The translations under genes and the position numbers were made by a program. From assembly GCA_036961355.1 (NCBI GenBank), contig JBALVL010000025.1:1-64000 (forward strand): DNA of 64,000 nucleotides, written 5' to 3'. The stretch is from Motiliproteus sp036961355 (GTDB lineage: Bacteria; Pseudomonadota; Gammaproteobacteria; Pseudomonadales; Balneatricaceae). A model generated the notes under the pieces. That model had not been told where the DNA came from. It was given only the letters and a program-made list of their open reading frames with translations, and did no database searches. Below, in pieces: positions 34,579 to 43,831 of the stretch. Each line of letters begins with the position of its first letter. Position 1 is the first letter of the stretch.

Positions 34579-35595
34579 CTATCTTGCTGGTTGATAGCGC
34601 TCACCCTTGGCGATAATGACCCAGGCGATCCGCGCCAGCTTGTTGGCTACCGCCACACAGGCTCTGTTGTGTCCCCTTCGCTCGATGAGCGCTTGAGCCC
34701 AGCGACTAAAACGATCAGTTTTCGTCGCTACATATCGCAGTACAGCTCGCGCACCGTGAATAAATAACGTACGCAGATAGGTATTACCGCGTTTGCTGAT
34801 ACCCAAGAGCGTATCTTTGCCGCCGCTGGAGTGCTGCCGTGGTACTAACCCCAACCAGGCTGAGAAATGCCTACCATTGACAAAATCATGTCCATTGCCA
34901 GCCGCTGCAAAAACAGCGGTTGCCGTCAGTGGGCCTATTCCAGAAACCTCCTGCAACCGCTGGCAGGGTTCAAGAGACTTGTTCAGTGCTTGAATCTTTT
35001 GCTCGCAACGCTTGAATTTGATCTCCACTTCTAACAACTCATCATAGAGCGCGGCGAAGGACTCACGGGCTAAGACGCTTAGGCCGTTATCAGCGTCTTC
35101 TAAAATTTGAGGCAGCTCATGGCGGACGGCAGCAACGCCTTTGTTTATGACGATTCCATATTCAGCCAGTAGCCCGCGGATTTGATTCACCAGTGCTGTA
35201 CGTCCTTTGACCTGGCGTTCACGCTGTCGATGGATCATCTGTACATCCTGCTGCGCTACTGATTTGATCGGTACGAAGCGCATTGTTGGGCGCTGCGCGG
35301 CTTCAGCGATACCCTCGGCATCGTTATAATCATTCTTATTACCCTTCACAAAGGGTTTTACATACTGCGGGGCAATCAGCTTAACATCATGGCCTTGGGC
35401 CTTCAGAAGACGCGCCCAGTAATGGGCGCCGCCACAGGCCTCCATGGCAACTACACAGGGCTCTAACAGGCAGAAGTAAGCGGCAACCTCTTGGCGTTTC
35501 AGGACCTTCTTACGGACTAACGCTCCTTCTTTGTTGACGGCAAATAGATGAAAGACCGACTTTGCGATATCCAACCCAATTAGACTAATATCCAT
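34579..35595 (-). CDS. IS110-family transposase (IS1111 type)
   Basis: 338 aa, apparently intact. The N-terminal RuvC-like DEDD domain shows the acidic residues D9 (IGLDIAKS), E52 (VAMEACGG), D89 and D92 (KNDYNDAEG). A helical middle follows, then the C-terminal Transposase_20 domain with VSGIGPLTATAVFAAAG and WLGLVPRQHSSGGKDTLLG, which contains the catalytic Ser (~256/257), and the KRGNTYLR motif. These enzymes use a guide RNA to choose a target and act by recombinase-like chemistry, usually without target duplication. The ATG is 68 bases from the outer repeat. Confidence 0.95.
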   Translation of the reverse strand: MDISLIGLDIAKSVFHLFAVNKEGALVRKKVLKRQEVAAYFCLLEPCVVAMEACGGAHYWARLLKAQGHDVKLIAPQYVKPFVKGNKNDYNDAEGIAEAAQRPTMRFVPIKSVAQQDVQMIHRQRERQVKGRTALVNQIRGLLAEYGIVINKGVAAVRHELPQILEDADNGLSVLARESFAALYDELLEVEIKFKRCEQKIQALNKSLEPCQRLQEVSGIGPLTATAVFAAAGNGHDFVNGRHFSAWLGLVPRQHSSGGKDTLLGISKRGNTYLRTLFIHGARAVLRYVATKTDRFSRWAQALIERRGHNRACVAVANKLARIAWVIIAKGERYQPAR

Positions 35596-35662
35596 GATGA
35601 CTCACCCCTTTTTAGATGTGTATTCACACATCCATCTTGGCTCACAGAAGCCGTTCCAGAAA

Positions 35663-35675
35663 GGGGTGGGTCCAT
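35663..35675. repeat. IS1111-type inverted repeat, trmJ-proximal end
   Basis: GGGGTGGGTCCAT, an exact 13-bp reverse complement of 34303-34315. Confidence 0.9.
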
Positions 35676-35964
35676 TTCATTATTCATGTGGCAAGCGCGG
35701 CGCTATTGTAGCCTTATTGCAGGTTCAATTTGAGTCTGCCAGACAGATAATTGGGGGTTCAACACTAATTTTGTAATTGGTTATTCCATCACAATTGATA
35801 GCAACCGCATCAACATTGGCGGTATCCGTGCCATGGTTAACGAAATAGAACAGCCAATGCGGAGACACTCCGGCCGCCTAGCAGTTGCCTCGATCTACGC
35901 AGCCTTTATAATGCCTCACCCGCATGTTCATCCCTGAACCATTTAGATACCGTTTCGTAACCCT
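35676..35964 (+). promoter_or_regulatory. trmJ upstream region
   Basis: About 290 non-coding bases between the IS end and trmJ. They presumably contain the trmJ promoter and the original tcdA promoter before IS insertion. No assignable promoter pair, ORF or RNA gene is seen. Confidence 0.3.
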
Positions 35965-36696
35965 ATGCTGTCAAATATTCGTATTGTCATGATCAACACC
36001 TTCCATCCCGGCAACATTGGTGCGGCGGCCAGGGCGTTAAAGAATATGGGATTAAGCCAACTCTATCTGGTTGATCCACGGCAATACCCCGACCCTGAGG
36101 CGCAATCACGTGCGTCCGGTGCCGAGGATGTACTGGCCAATGCCACTGTCGTAGACACGCTGGAGCAGGCGATCCGCGATTGCCCACTGGTGATCGGTGC
36201 CAGCGCCCGCAGTCGTAGTTTCCCCTGGCCAATGCTCGACGCCGAACAATGTGCCCACAAGTCGGTCACAGAAGCTGCCACAGCCCCGGTCGCTATCGTC
36301 TTCGGTCGTGAGCGGATGGGATTGACCAATGACGAGTTGATGCAGTGCCATTTCCACGTTGCCATCCCTTCCGATCCGAAGCACCCGGTGCTCAATGTCA
36401 GCTCGGCAATTCAGGTTATTGCCTATGAGATCTGGAAGAACCATCTGGCCACGCAAGACCGCCCTGTTGTCGGCAACGATGATAATTCCTACCCCACCCA
36501 GCAACAGGTGGAATACTTCTACCAACATCTTGAACAGACACTGCGCGATGTTGAATTTTTAATCCCGCAGCACGAAGGCAAGTCGATGACCAAACTGCGC
36601 CGTTTTTTTAACCGCGCCCGGCCAGAGACACTCGAACTCAACATGCTTCGTGGTATTCTCAAATCGATCCAACGCAGCAGTGGTTCAGACCGGTGA
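35965..36696 (+). CDS. trmJ: tRNA (cytidine/uridine-2'-O)-methyltransferase TrmJ
   Basis: SPOUT-superfamily enzyme that 2'-O-methylates nucleotide 32 of several tRNAs. Visible: the N-terminal IRIVMINTFHPGNIGAAARALKNMG, LVIGASARSRS, IVFGRERMGLTNDEL and the knot-forming PSDPKHPVLNVSSAIQVIAYE, followed by a C-terminal helical extension (~165-243) as in E. coli TrmJ. Length 243 aa is normal. Its stop overlaps the GTG of the next gene (GTGA), so the BatD-like protein is coupled to it. Confidence 0.93.
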   Translation: MLSNIRIVMINTFHPGNIGAAARALKNMGLSQLYLVDPRQYPDPEAQSRASGAEDVLANATVVDTLEQAIRDCPLVIGASARSRSFPWPMLDAEQCAHKSVTEAATAPVAIVFGRERMGLTNDELMQCHFHVAIPSDPKHPVLNVSSAIQVIAYEIWKNHLATQDRPVVGNDDNSYPTQQQVEYFYQHLEQTLRDVEFLIPQHEGKSMTKLRRFFNRARPETLELNMLRGILKSIQRSSGSDR

Positions 36697-38564
36697 AACC
36701 CTTACCTAACAGGTATTATCGACAACGCAATCTTCACGTCCCCTGGCCGCAGCGATTAGCCGCATGGGGGATGTTTGTCGCAGTGATGTTGCTAGCCTTA
36801 GCCCCCTCTTCACAGGCCGCTATCACCCTGACACCTTCCGTCGATCAAGGCCGAATAAACAAACCTTTCGAGCTAGTGATTGAATCAACTCAATACCGAT
36901 CAGCGTCAGGTTCTCCCGACCTAAGTCCACTGCAACAAGACTTTAGAATTCTATCCAATCGTTCGATTTACCTAACTAAACGCGACAACGGCCGCACGCT
37001 CTATATCTCGCGCTGGACGCTAAACTTAAGCCCTAAGCGGACTGGAACACTCGTTATCCCACCGATTCGGGTCAAAGGGGAGCTGAGCCCGCCTTTATCT
37101 TTTCAAGTCTTGCCAAAACCCCGCCCGAAGGCGCCACCTCTGCAGCTCGAGACCGTTTTATCCTCGACCGAAGGCTATCCTGGCACCCCACTCAGTCTCA
37201 CTGTGCAGCTGTTCTACAACATCACCCTGCAACACGCAGAGCTGACCCAACCCACCACCGAAGGGCTGCGTTTCTTACCGCAAGGTACGCAACGCAGTTA
37301 CAGCCAACAACGCAACAGCAACCCATACCAGGTGATTGAGCAACGCTATTGGCTACAGGCACTCAAGCCCGGCGACTACCAAATTCCTGCATTGCACTTT
37401 ACGGTCAGCGATGAGCGAGGCAAACAAGTAACCGGTGAATCACAACCCTTGGCGTTGACAATAGTCCCGCTGCCACCGGCGTTGGCCGAACTAGCCGGTG
37501 GACAGCTACCACTGATCAGTTCACAGGTCAGCCTACAGCAACAGTGGCAACGGCAAACGGAGACGGCCCAAGCCGGTGACACTCTGATCCGGTCAATTAT
37601 TATTGAGGCGCAGGGTCTGCCCGCACAATGGCTACCCGATATCCGTTTAGCCAGCGTCGACGGCATTAGTGTTTATTCACAACCCGCTCAGTTGCAGCAG
37701 ACAGATTTGGACGGTGTGTTAACCAGCAGAAAGCAGGTTGACTTCAAGCTATTACTGACTAAATCCGGCCAGTTCCAGTTACCACCAGTAACCCTTAACT
37801 GGTGGGACAGCAGTGATGGCAGCTCTCAAACAGCCTTGCTGGAGTCCATGCCACTCGACGTGGCACCCTTCTCCGCCAATATCGCCGCGACTCAAACAAC
37901 GGCAGGCATAGCGTCAAAAACAACCGCCTCAGCAACGGTCGAAACAGTGATCACTACCGAGGATACCAAGCTTCACTGGCAAGCCTGGGTGTGGGCCGCT
38001 TTATCGTTGATCTGTGCTGCTGGCTGGACACTGAGCCTGCAACGCAACAGACGCCTAGAAGCCGCACTGGCAGCACTCAAACCTGCGCAGGCAACCAATC
38101 AAAAGACGACTCATACTCTGGAGGGCTCAGGAGCCCGGCAAGGCGCGACACAACAGATCCCTACAGGCAATACCAGCGCCACCGAAACTCTTCACAACAA
38201 CTTTGAAGAGCTGGCCGAAGCATGCCAGCTTAACGACCCGGAGCTAGCCTACGAGCGGCTGTTTAACTGGGCGGATGTGCGTTGGCCACATGCCCATGTT
38301 GATTCACTGGAGGACATTCAGGCGTTGGCAAAAGATCCGACTCTGACCTATCTTCTCAAAAATCTTGAACACCAACTGAGTCACCCCGGGAACGATAGCT
38401 GGCACGGCGATCTATTATTGCAACGTATTATCCGGCTACGAAAATCGGCGAAGCAGCCTGCTCAAGCAACCACTGTTGCCCCGGCCCCATCACAGCCCAC
38501 CAAGCAACCGTCCAGCTCACGTCCACCGGCCCACAAACCTTTTCGCGTTACCATTGGTGAGTAG
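36693..38564 (+). CDS. BatD-like periplasmic/membrane protein
   Basis: 623 aa. After a signal-like hydrophobic segment (~25-42, VMLLALAPSSQA) come repeated immunoglobulin-like beta-rich units (~45-400): FELVIESTQYRSASG, SRWTLNLSPKRTGTLVIPPI, EQRYWLQALKPGDYQIPAL. One membrane segment follows (~430-450) and a cytoplasmic tail ends in a Pro/Gln-rich stretch. This is the BatD/oxygen-tolerance architecture (YfgD-like N-side, single TM). BatD usually sits with MoxR, BatA, BatB and BatC; none is here. The start is GTG at 36693, coupled to trmJ. Confidence 0.8.
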   Translation: MKPLPNRYYRQRNLHVPWPQRLAAWGMFVAVMLLALAPSSQAAITLTPSVDQGRINKPFELVIESTQYRSASGSPDLSPLQQDFRILSNRSIYLTKRDNGRTLYISRWTLNLSPKRTGTLVIPPIRVKGELSPPLSFQVLPKPRPKAPPLQLETVLSSTEGYPGTPLSLTVQLFYNITLQHAELTQPTTEGLRFLPQGTQRSYSQQRNSNPYQVIEQRYWLQALKPGDYQIPALHFTVSDERGKQVTGESQPLALTIVPLPPALAELAGGQLPLISSQVSLQQQWQRQTETAQAGDTLIRSIIIEAQGLPAQWLPDIRLASVDGISVYSQPAQLQQTDLDGVLTSRKQVDFKLLLTKSGQFQLPPVTLNWWDSSDGSSQTALLESMPLDVAPFSANIAATQTTAGIASKTTASATVETVITTEDTKLHWQAWVWAALSLICAAGWTLSLQRNRRLEAALAALKPAQATNQKTTHTLEGSGARQGATQQIPTGNTSATETLHNNFEELAEACQLNDPELAYERLFNWADVRWPHAHVDSLEDIQALAKDPTLTYLLKNLEHQLSHPGNDSWHGDLLLQRIIRLRKSAKQPAQATTVAPAPSQPTKQPSSSRPPAHKPFRVTIGE

Positions 38565-38610
38565 TCGTGGGTGAGAAACCGTGAGTAAGTAACCCTGATG
38601 AAAATAACGG

Positions 38611-39513
38611 CTAACCGGACAGATGTTGTAATGCCTGATCAATATTTCGGCAGCTAAATTCAAAACCCGCTTCTCGCAACCGTACCGGCATGACTCGCTG
38701 ACCCTCACACAATAACTCGGCTCCCTCTCCGAGCATCAACTGTAAAGCCATGGCCGGCATCGGTAGTAAGGTCGGTCGTTTCAATGCCCGCCCCAGTGCT
38801 TTGGTAAACACCGCATTCGTAACCGGCTCCGGTGCGGTGGCATTAAAGGCGCCGCTAAGCACTTGGTGTTCCAACAAAAAAACAATTGCCGCGACCATGT
38901 CATCCAGATAGATCCACGAGAACCACTGCTGACCGCTACCAATAACTCCTCCCAAGCCCAGTTTAAACGGGGTTAGCATACGTGCTAGCGCCCCGCCGTC
39001 ACCCAAAACAACACCCGTACGTAGCAGACAGACGCGCACCTGCGATTCTACCGCCTGCAGTGCTTTATCTTCCCAGTCGGAACAGAGCTTATGGGTAAAC
39101 CCCGGACGTCCTTCGGTCAATTCATCAACAACCCGATCACCCGGTTGGGATCCATAAAAGCCGATCGCAGAACCACTGATCAATACTTCGGGTTTTTGCA
39201 CTAACCGTTCTATCAGATCGATCAATGCCTCGGTCGTTTGTAAACGACTATTACGTAACAACTGCTTCCGATTGTCCGTCCAACGTTTATCGAGTATAGG
39301 CTCACCCGCTAGGTTGACGACCGCATCGATCACTTCATCGTCGTCGATCTCGGTCAGATTGGAGATAGCACGAAACTGCTTCTGATCGCCGTAACGCTTC
39401 TGCAGCTTTACCGCTTTTCGGCTCAACCCGATAATCTGATGCTGCTCGGCCAGCAGTTGGCGAGTCAGTGCGGAGCCGATAAAACCCGAGGCTCCTGTGA
39501 TCAAGAGTTTCAT
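38611..39513 (-). CDS. yfcH: TIGR01777-type NAD(P)-dependent epimerase (YfcH-like)
   Basis: 300 aa, atypical extended short-chain dehydrogenase/reductase. LLITGASGFIGSALTRQLL is the Rossmann nucleotide motif. NLAGEPI and the SGSAIGFYG (active-site Tyr) motif follow, with WFSWIYLDDMVAAI and the AFNATAPEPVTNAVF block typical of YfcH/SDR39U1. Substrate is unknown; the E. coli homologue is also uncharacterised. It is convergent with the BatD-like gene and divergent from riboflavin synthase. Confidence 0.9.
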   Translation of the reverse strand: MKLLITGASGFIGSALTRQLLAEQHQIIGLSRKAVKLQKRYGDQKQFRAISNLTEIDDDEVIDAVVNLAGEPILDKRWTDNRKQLLRNSRLQTTEALIDLIERLVQKPEVLISGSAIGFYGSQPGDRVVDELTEGRPGFTHKLCSDWEDKALQAVESQVRVCLLRTGVVLGDGGALARMLTPFKLGLGGVIGSGQQWFSWIYLDDMVAAIVFLLEHQVLSGAFNATAPEPVTNAVFTKALGRALKRPTLLPMPAMALQLMLGEGAELLCEGQRVMPVRLREAGFEFSCRNIDQALQHLSG

Positions 39514-39709
39514 TGTCGTTTTTCACTCCTCTCATTCGGTAATGTTCTGTCACAACGTGATCCTAAACCCAGTGGCTATAAGTTGTCCGTAAAGGCTTGA
39601 TACAAAGCCATCACGGTAGCAATTTATCTACCTATCCCTGCCACTATTCATATAACATTGCGCCCTGCATCAAAGCATAGCAATCGATCATGACAGGAGC
39701 GAATCCGCG

Positions 39710-40330
39710 ATGTTTACAGGTATTGTTCAAGGCTGCGCCGAGGTTATCGCGATTGAGTCCAAACAGGATTTTCGTAGCCATACATTGCGACTCGACCGGT
39801 CGTTACTAACAGGATTGAAAACCGGCGCGTCAGTGGCACATAACGGCTGCTGCTTAACCGTAACGCAGATCGATGACGATCAAGTTCGATTCGATCTGAT
39901 GCAGGCTACACTAGCCCTTACCAATCTGGGACAGCTGCAACCCGGCGATCGGGTTAATGTCGAACGCGCCGCACGTTTCGGTGATGAGATAGGTGGCCAT
40001 TCAATGTCAGGGCATATTCTGTGTACCGCATCCATCAGCAGTATCATCGACTCACCAAATAACCGCCAAGTCTGGTTTGAACTGCCACAACAATTTTCTA
40101 AGTATTTATTTGTGAAGGGTTACATTGGCATTGACGGGATCAGCCTGACCATCGGAGAGGTCGACAGCAATAGCTTTTGCGTCAACCTCATACCGGAAAC
40201 GTTGCAACGTACCAACCTCGGCGGCCGGCAACAGGGAGAACACGTTAACATCGAGATCGACCCGCAAACGCAAGCGATAGTAGAGACGGTCGAACGTGTA
40301 CTGACGCAGCAGAAATTAACAACTGATTGA
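39710..40330 (+). CDS. ribE: Riboflavin synthase alpha subunit
   Basis: Last step of riboflavin synthesis: dismutation of two 6,7-dimethyl-8-ribityllumazine molecules. Two homologous lumazine-binding barrels are visible: MFTGIVQG...NGCCLTV (~1-55) and HSMSGHI...DGISLTIGEV...INLIPET-like (~97-185). Length 206 aa and the ASVAHNGCCLTV block match the E. coli RibC type. AGGAG lies 11 bases ahead of the ATG. No FMN riboswitch is recognisable upstream. Confidence 0.94.
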   Translation: MFTGIVQGCAEVIAIESKQDFRSHTLRLDRSLLTGLKTGASVAHNGCCLTVTQIDDDQVRFDLMQATLALTNLGQLQPGDRVNVERAARFGDEIGGHSMSGHILCTASISSIIDSPNNRQVWFELPQQFSKYLFVKGYIGIDGISLTIGEVDSNSFCVNLIPETLQRTNLGGRQQGEHVNIEIDPQTQAIVETVERVLTQQKLTTD

Positions 40331-40426
40331 TCCTGATCAGACGTTGCAGAGCCACGATCAATATGCAGCTAGGCAATTAGTTTTCAGAGTGTTAAGGTCA
40401 GATTTTGTCCTCAGACGACAGCGCTA

Positions 40427-41575
40427 ATGAATCCTCTCGAGACCGAAAATCGCGGCCTTAAGCGAACCTTGCATGTGATGATCAGCAAGGCCGAGCGTAA
40501 CCGAGATATCCTGCACACCTTTCAGGATATTGAGCTACGGTTGCTCTCATGTGATTCTCTCGCAGACCTGCTCGACATGCTGCTTATCACCCTACGTGAA
40601 TACTTCCGTCTTGATGTGGTCCAGCTTGTGCTATTTGATCCGGAGCATACCGCTCGCGATCTGATTCCAAATTACACCCCGCCCGATACCCCTAACTGTC
40701 TGCAGTTCAGCGAAAACTACCGCCAACTGCGCGAACTATACCCCCGCCAGCCGAAACCACGGCTGGGCAGCCACGACGACGCCATCACTATGGCAGCCTT
40801 TGGCGCAGGTAGTCGGATTAAAAGCTCTGCAATCCTGCCGCTGGTGCGACAGAATGTCATCATCGGCAGTCTTCATTTGGGAAGTTATGATCCGAGTCGC
40901 TACAACCCAAACGTTGCAGTCGATTACATCTCCCACCTGGCATCTGTCATCGCCGTCTGTATTGAAAACTGCATAAACCATGAAACATTACGCTGGCTTA
41001 GCATGGTCGACGTACTAACAAAGGTTCACAACCGCCGCGCCTTTAATGCTGAACTCAACAAAGAGATGTCACGCGCCTGCCGAAACCAACAACCACTCAG
41101 CTGCCTGTTCATCGATCTCGACCACTTTAAAGCGATCAATGATAAATATGGACATCAGACCGGTGACAGGGTGTTGCGAGGGGCCGCACAAACCATCAAG
41201 GACCAACTTCGGAAGACCGATTTCATCGCCCGCTACGGCGGAGAAGAATTTGCCGTCTTATTGCCCGGCTGCCACTCTACTCAGGCATTACAGGTCGCTG
41301 AAACGATCCGAGTGGCGGTTAGCCAGCAGCAGTTCATCGACGACAATCAACAACCGTTCGGGTTAACCCTTTCAATTGGCGTCTGCTGTTGCCCTGCACA
41401 GGAGATAGAGCCGACAGTGCTTACGGATATGGCAGATCTGTTAGTTGCGTCAGCGGATAAGGGCGTCTATCAAGCGAAAGCGCTGGGGCGTAATCAGGTG
41501 TGCTACAGCTCTCTCGATGAACAACCTACGACACAGGCTATGCCGGACGCTGAACAGGTCACAGCACAGTTTTAA
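40427..41575 (+). CDS. Diguanylate cyclase (DUF484/GAF-like + GGDEF)
   Basis: 382 aa. N-terminal sensor domain (~20-185) is GAF-like and resembles DUF484 (ILPLVRQNVIIGSLHLGSYDPSRYNP). The C-terminal GGDEF domain (~190-355) has an intact GGEEF active site (271-275) and an inhibitory I-site RKTD (262-265), so active c-di-GMP synthesis with product feedback is expected. No transmembrane segment is visible, so it is cytosolic. The ligand of the sensor domain is unknown. The nearby PilZ protein (41732-42166) is a plausible c-di-GMP effector, convergent to it. Confidence 0.9.
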   Translation: MNPLETENRGLKRTLHVMISKAERNRDILHTFQDIELRLLSCDSLADLLDMLLITLREYFRLDVVQLVLFDPEHTARDLIPNYTPPDTPNCLQFSENYRQLRELYPRQPKPRLGSHDDAITMAAFGAGSRIKSSAILPLVRQNVIIGSLHLGSYDPSRYNPNVAVDYISHLASVIAVCIENCINHETLRWLSMVDVLTKVHNRRAFNAELNKEMSRACRNQQPLSCLFIDLDHFKAINDKYGHQTGDRVLRGAAQTIKDQLRKTDFIARYGGEEFAVLLPGCHSTQALQVAETIRVAVSQQQFIDDNQQPFGLTLSIGVCCCPAQEIEPTVLTDMADLLVASADKGVYQAKALGRNQVCYSSLDEQPTTQAMPDAEQVTAQF

Positions 41576-41731
41576 CACGCTCTCTCCCAGGCTTCAGTGA
41601 ATTAAACTCACCCTCCTGTTCCGTTACCTGGCGTTGGATACAACCTTGATATATCCCGTCTTTCTGAAGACATAGCTTCTGAATAGATCGTTTCCGGATA
41701 CATTGTTGTACAGGACTGAGCTGTTCCGGAC

Positions 41732-42166
41732 TCAACGCTGCAAGCTAAGTATAAATGCTTCCAACCGGGCACCTTCCTTAATTTCGATTTCCTGATAACA
41801 GATACCGACCCGGTACCAATCACGCTTTACCCGCAGCACATAGACACTGCGGCACTGCAGTTCGACACTGGCATCAGCATCCGGAAAAGAGGGCTGCGGC
41901 AGAACCAACTTCAGCCGAAAGCTGTTATCGACTGGGATTGCCGTGCTCAGAGCAGACGAGGAAAGAGGCCTAGGAAACAGAACGGCAATGAGTTGCTGCG
42001 TGCCTTCCAATCGAAGTCCCTGATTAGAGATATCGGTAACGGTTGCACTAGCGTGTTGCTGCAAACAATTCACCACCTCAGCCTGCAGCTTAGTCTGGTA
42101 CCGCTGCGACCTGCGTAACTCTGGCCCCCGCAGTGAATACCCTATTGTGGCTGTAGGCAGTGACAT
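41732..42166 (-). CDS. PilZ-domain protein
   Basis: 144 aa. PilZ-like c-di-GMP-binding domain: RRSQRYQTKLQAEV carries the RxxxR motif (~13-17), and the TDISNQGLRL block is the D/NxSxxG motif. YRVGICYQEIEI is near the end. The frame opens further upstream inside the hemerythrin gene, but the ATG at 42166 overlaps that gene's TGA by one base (TGATG), an obvious coupled start. Binding to c-di-GMP is expected from the motif, not shown. Confidence 0.85.
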   Translation of the reverse strand: MSLPTATIGYSLRGPELRRSQRYQTKLQAEVVNCLQQHASATVTDISNQGLRLEGTQQLIAVLFPRPLSSSALSTAIPVDNSFRLKLVLPQPSFPDADASVELQCRSVYVLRVKRDWYRVGICYQEIEIKEGARLEAFILSLQR

Positions 42167-42714
42167 CAGCGCAAATCGTCGATCAAAGCATTGTATAGCT
42201 GGCGATATCTTTCGTCCCGTTGGCTCGACGCCAACGGATCTTGTCTTACGGGGGCTACTCGAGAAAATTGTTGCCAATCCTGTTCGGTCATCTGCTTAGC
42301 AATCAACGGGAACAGTTTGTTTTCTTCAAACGCCAGATGCTGGGCTTGCTTGTCGATAAAACGATGCAACAGGGCCGTAAAATCTTCCATTAAGAACGGG
42401 GCATCTATCAGCACCTGGTCAACTGACTCTCGTAAGGTCTGTGTTAGTTGAGCAAGCTGCTGATGTTCTTTGGCCGCTTGGTCAACCAGACTTTCACACT
42501 GTTGATAGTGATCGCGCATATAACCAAAAATAAGATCTTCGCGAACGTGATGATAACCATCGGCATAGTCTTCGAGGTAATCGATCACCTCCGACATCAG
42601 GTTAAAATCGGGACGTCCACGATCCTCCAGCATCGCTAATTTATTTTTGAGAATGGTTAAAACCGCACTGATATGCCGATGATCCCTCATCAGCTCTGAC
42701 AATATCTGTTTCAT
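42166..42714 (-). CDS. Hemerythrin-like (HHE) protein
   Basis: 182 aa, all-helical. Metal-type histidines and glutamates in the expected pattern: RDHRHISAVL, DYADGYHHVREDLIFGYM, KEHQQLAQL, and HLAFEENKLFPLIAK. This fits the hemerythrin HHE cation-binding family (diiron; roles in oxygen, NO or iron homeostasis, family knowledge). The ATG at 42714 has GGGAG seven bases ahead and is preferred over a TTG at 42717. It is coupled to the PilZ gene and lies 109 bases after the zinc-finger anti-sigma gene. Confidence 0.88.
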   Translation of the reverse strand: MKQILSELMRDHRHISAVLTILKNKLAMLEDRGRPDFNLMSEVIDYLEDYADGYHHVREDLIFGYMRDHYQQCESLVDQAAKEHQQLAQLTQTLRESVDQVLIDAPFLMEDFTALLHRFIDKQAQHLAFEENKLFPLIAKQMTEQDWQQFSRVAPVRQDPLASSQRDERYRQLYNALIDDLR

Positions 42715-42823
42715 CAAGACTCCCTATGATCCGTAACAGCCGGTTTTCTGTCATGGTAAGGCGAGAGCTAAAACTACCTTATCTGCGCCTCGGTGTGTTT
42801 GACAGACATCAGTTTCCTATCAA

Positions 42824-43051
42824 TTAATGAAGTTCCTCCAAGCGCTGTTTAATCGCATCTATCTGCGTTGTCGAACTTTCACCTTGCGGTAATCGTCGGG
42901 TCATTGCAACAGCGGCGGCAAACTGGCGATTAAAACGTCGACAATGGCGACACATAAACAGATGGGTTCGATATTGAAGGCGCTGGCTGAAGGTCATCTC
43001 ATGCTCTAGATACTCACTCGCCTGCTCGGCGATATCCCTGCACTTTAACAT
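42824..43051 (-). CDS. Small zinc-finger anti-sigma factor
   Basis: 75 aa. ZAS-type motif: an N-terminal Cys (LKCRDIAEQASEYLEHEM), then HLFMCRHCRRF, the H-x3-C-x2-C zinc-binding triad. There is no transmembrane segment, so it is a soluble ZAS domain, in contrast to the common membrane-bound anti-sigma factors. It overlaps the sigma gene by 7 bp, consistent with a cognate pair made in fixed ratio. The target stress is unknown. Confidence 0.85.
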   Translation of the reverse strand: MLKCRDIAEQASEYLEHEMTFSQRLQYRTHLFMCRHCRRFNRQFAAAVAMTRRLPQGESSTTQIDAIKQRLEELH

Positions 43052-43683
43052 TCACCACTCTCCTGAAAGTGTTCGATCTTGCTATACAAACTGAGACGTG
43101 CCCGATGCAGTAAAACTCGGGCATTAGACGCGCTGATTTCAAGGATGTTACAGACCTCGTCGAAGCTATGGTTCTGCAACTCTTTGAGGTTAAACACCGC
43201 GCGTTGTAATTCAGGCAGGTGGTTTAAGGTCCGCTCGATGCAGTCGCCCATCTCATGATTGGTCAACAACGCATCGGGGCTTTCGTCGTGCCAGGAGCCG
43301 GGTGCCGCAGCCCAGTGACCATTGTCTTGAAAGCGTCCGGGCAACACATCGGTCTCACCGCCGCTAATCGCTTCAAGTGACACCAGCCGTGATTCGCGGC
43401 GTAACCGTGATTTAGCCTCATTGGCGGTAATTCGTAGAATCCAGGTCTTGAGGCTCGAACGCCCTTCAAACCGGCTCAGCGCCCGATGAGCCGAGATCCA
43501 AGCTTCTTGCACCACCTCGTCAGCGATAGAATCGCCAACGATGGAGCGCGCCAAACCTAACATCGGGCCCGAGTAGTGTTCTACCAGTCGATTAAAACTC
43601 TGTTTGTCACCTTGACGTAATTTAGGTAACAGCTCTGCTTCAAAATTCTGAACAGCTAGGTTGGTGCTGTATGTAACGCTCAT
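43045..43683 (-). CDS. ECF-type RNA polymerase sigma factor
   Basis: 212 aa, sigma70 family, RpoE-like ECF class. Region 2 is at ~15-90 (LLPKLRQGDKQSFNRLVEHYSG, DEVVQEAWISAHRAL, KTWILRITANEAKSRLR) and region 4 at ~145-205 (LPELQRAVFNLKELQNHSFDEV, SASNARVLLHRARLSL). The frame opens at 43782, but the ATG at 43683 with GGAA six bases ahead gives the normal length. The gene overlaps its zinc-finger anti-sigma partner. Its regulon cannot be read here; the nearby hemerythrin, PilZ, DUF547 and CMD genes are candidate members. Confidence 0.92.
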   Translation of the reverse strand: MSVTYSTNLAVQNFEAELLPKLRQGDKQSFNRLVEHYSGPMLGLARSIVGDSIADEVVQEAWISAHRALSRFEGRSSLKTWILRITANEAKSRLRRESRLVSLEAISGGETDVLPGRFQDNGHWAAAPGSWHDESPDALLTNHEMGDCIERTLNHLPELQRAVFNLKELQNHSFDEVCNILEISASNARVLLHRARLSLYSKIEHFQESGEC

Positions 43684-43831
43684 CGGGTTCCGTTCTATCG
43701 CGTAAAAGTTGCCCCGAACTTTACCAACCTTGAGCGGTTTACGTCCACCTAAGAGCAACCCTAGACGAACGAATATATACAAATGAAAGAATTGCGTTAC
43801 AGTTTTGTTATCTCAAATCAGGGATCGATTA

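Larger units (their letters stand above)
34303..35675 (-). mobile_element. IS110-family (IS1111-type) insertion sequence
   Basis: About 1.37 kb between imperfectly extended inverted repeats: ATGGACCCACCCC (34303-34315) and its exact complement (35663-35675). Inside is one leftward DEDD-type transposase. The longer non-coding end is downstream of the transposase (~260 bp) and the upstream end is ~70 bp; both the sub-terminal repeats and this asymmetry fit the IS1111 subgroup. The true termini may extend a few bases beyond the repeats, as is usual. No target-site duplication is apparent. Confidence 0.92.

Noticed and set aside
39514..39709. FMN riboswitch upstream of riboflavin synthase
   Set aside because: The conserved RFN sequence blocks were not found in this 196-base leader.
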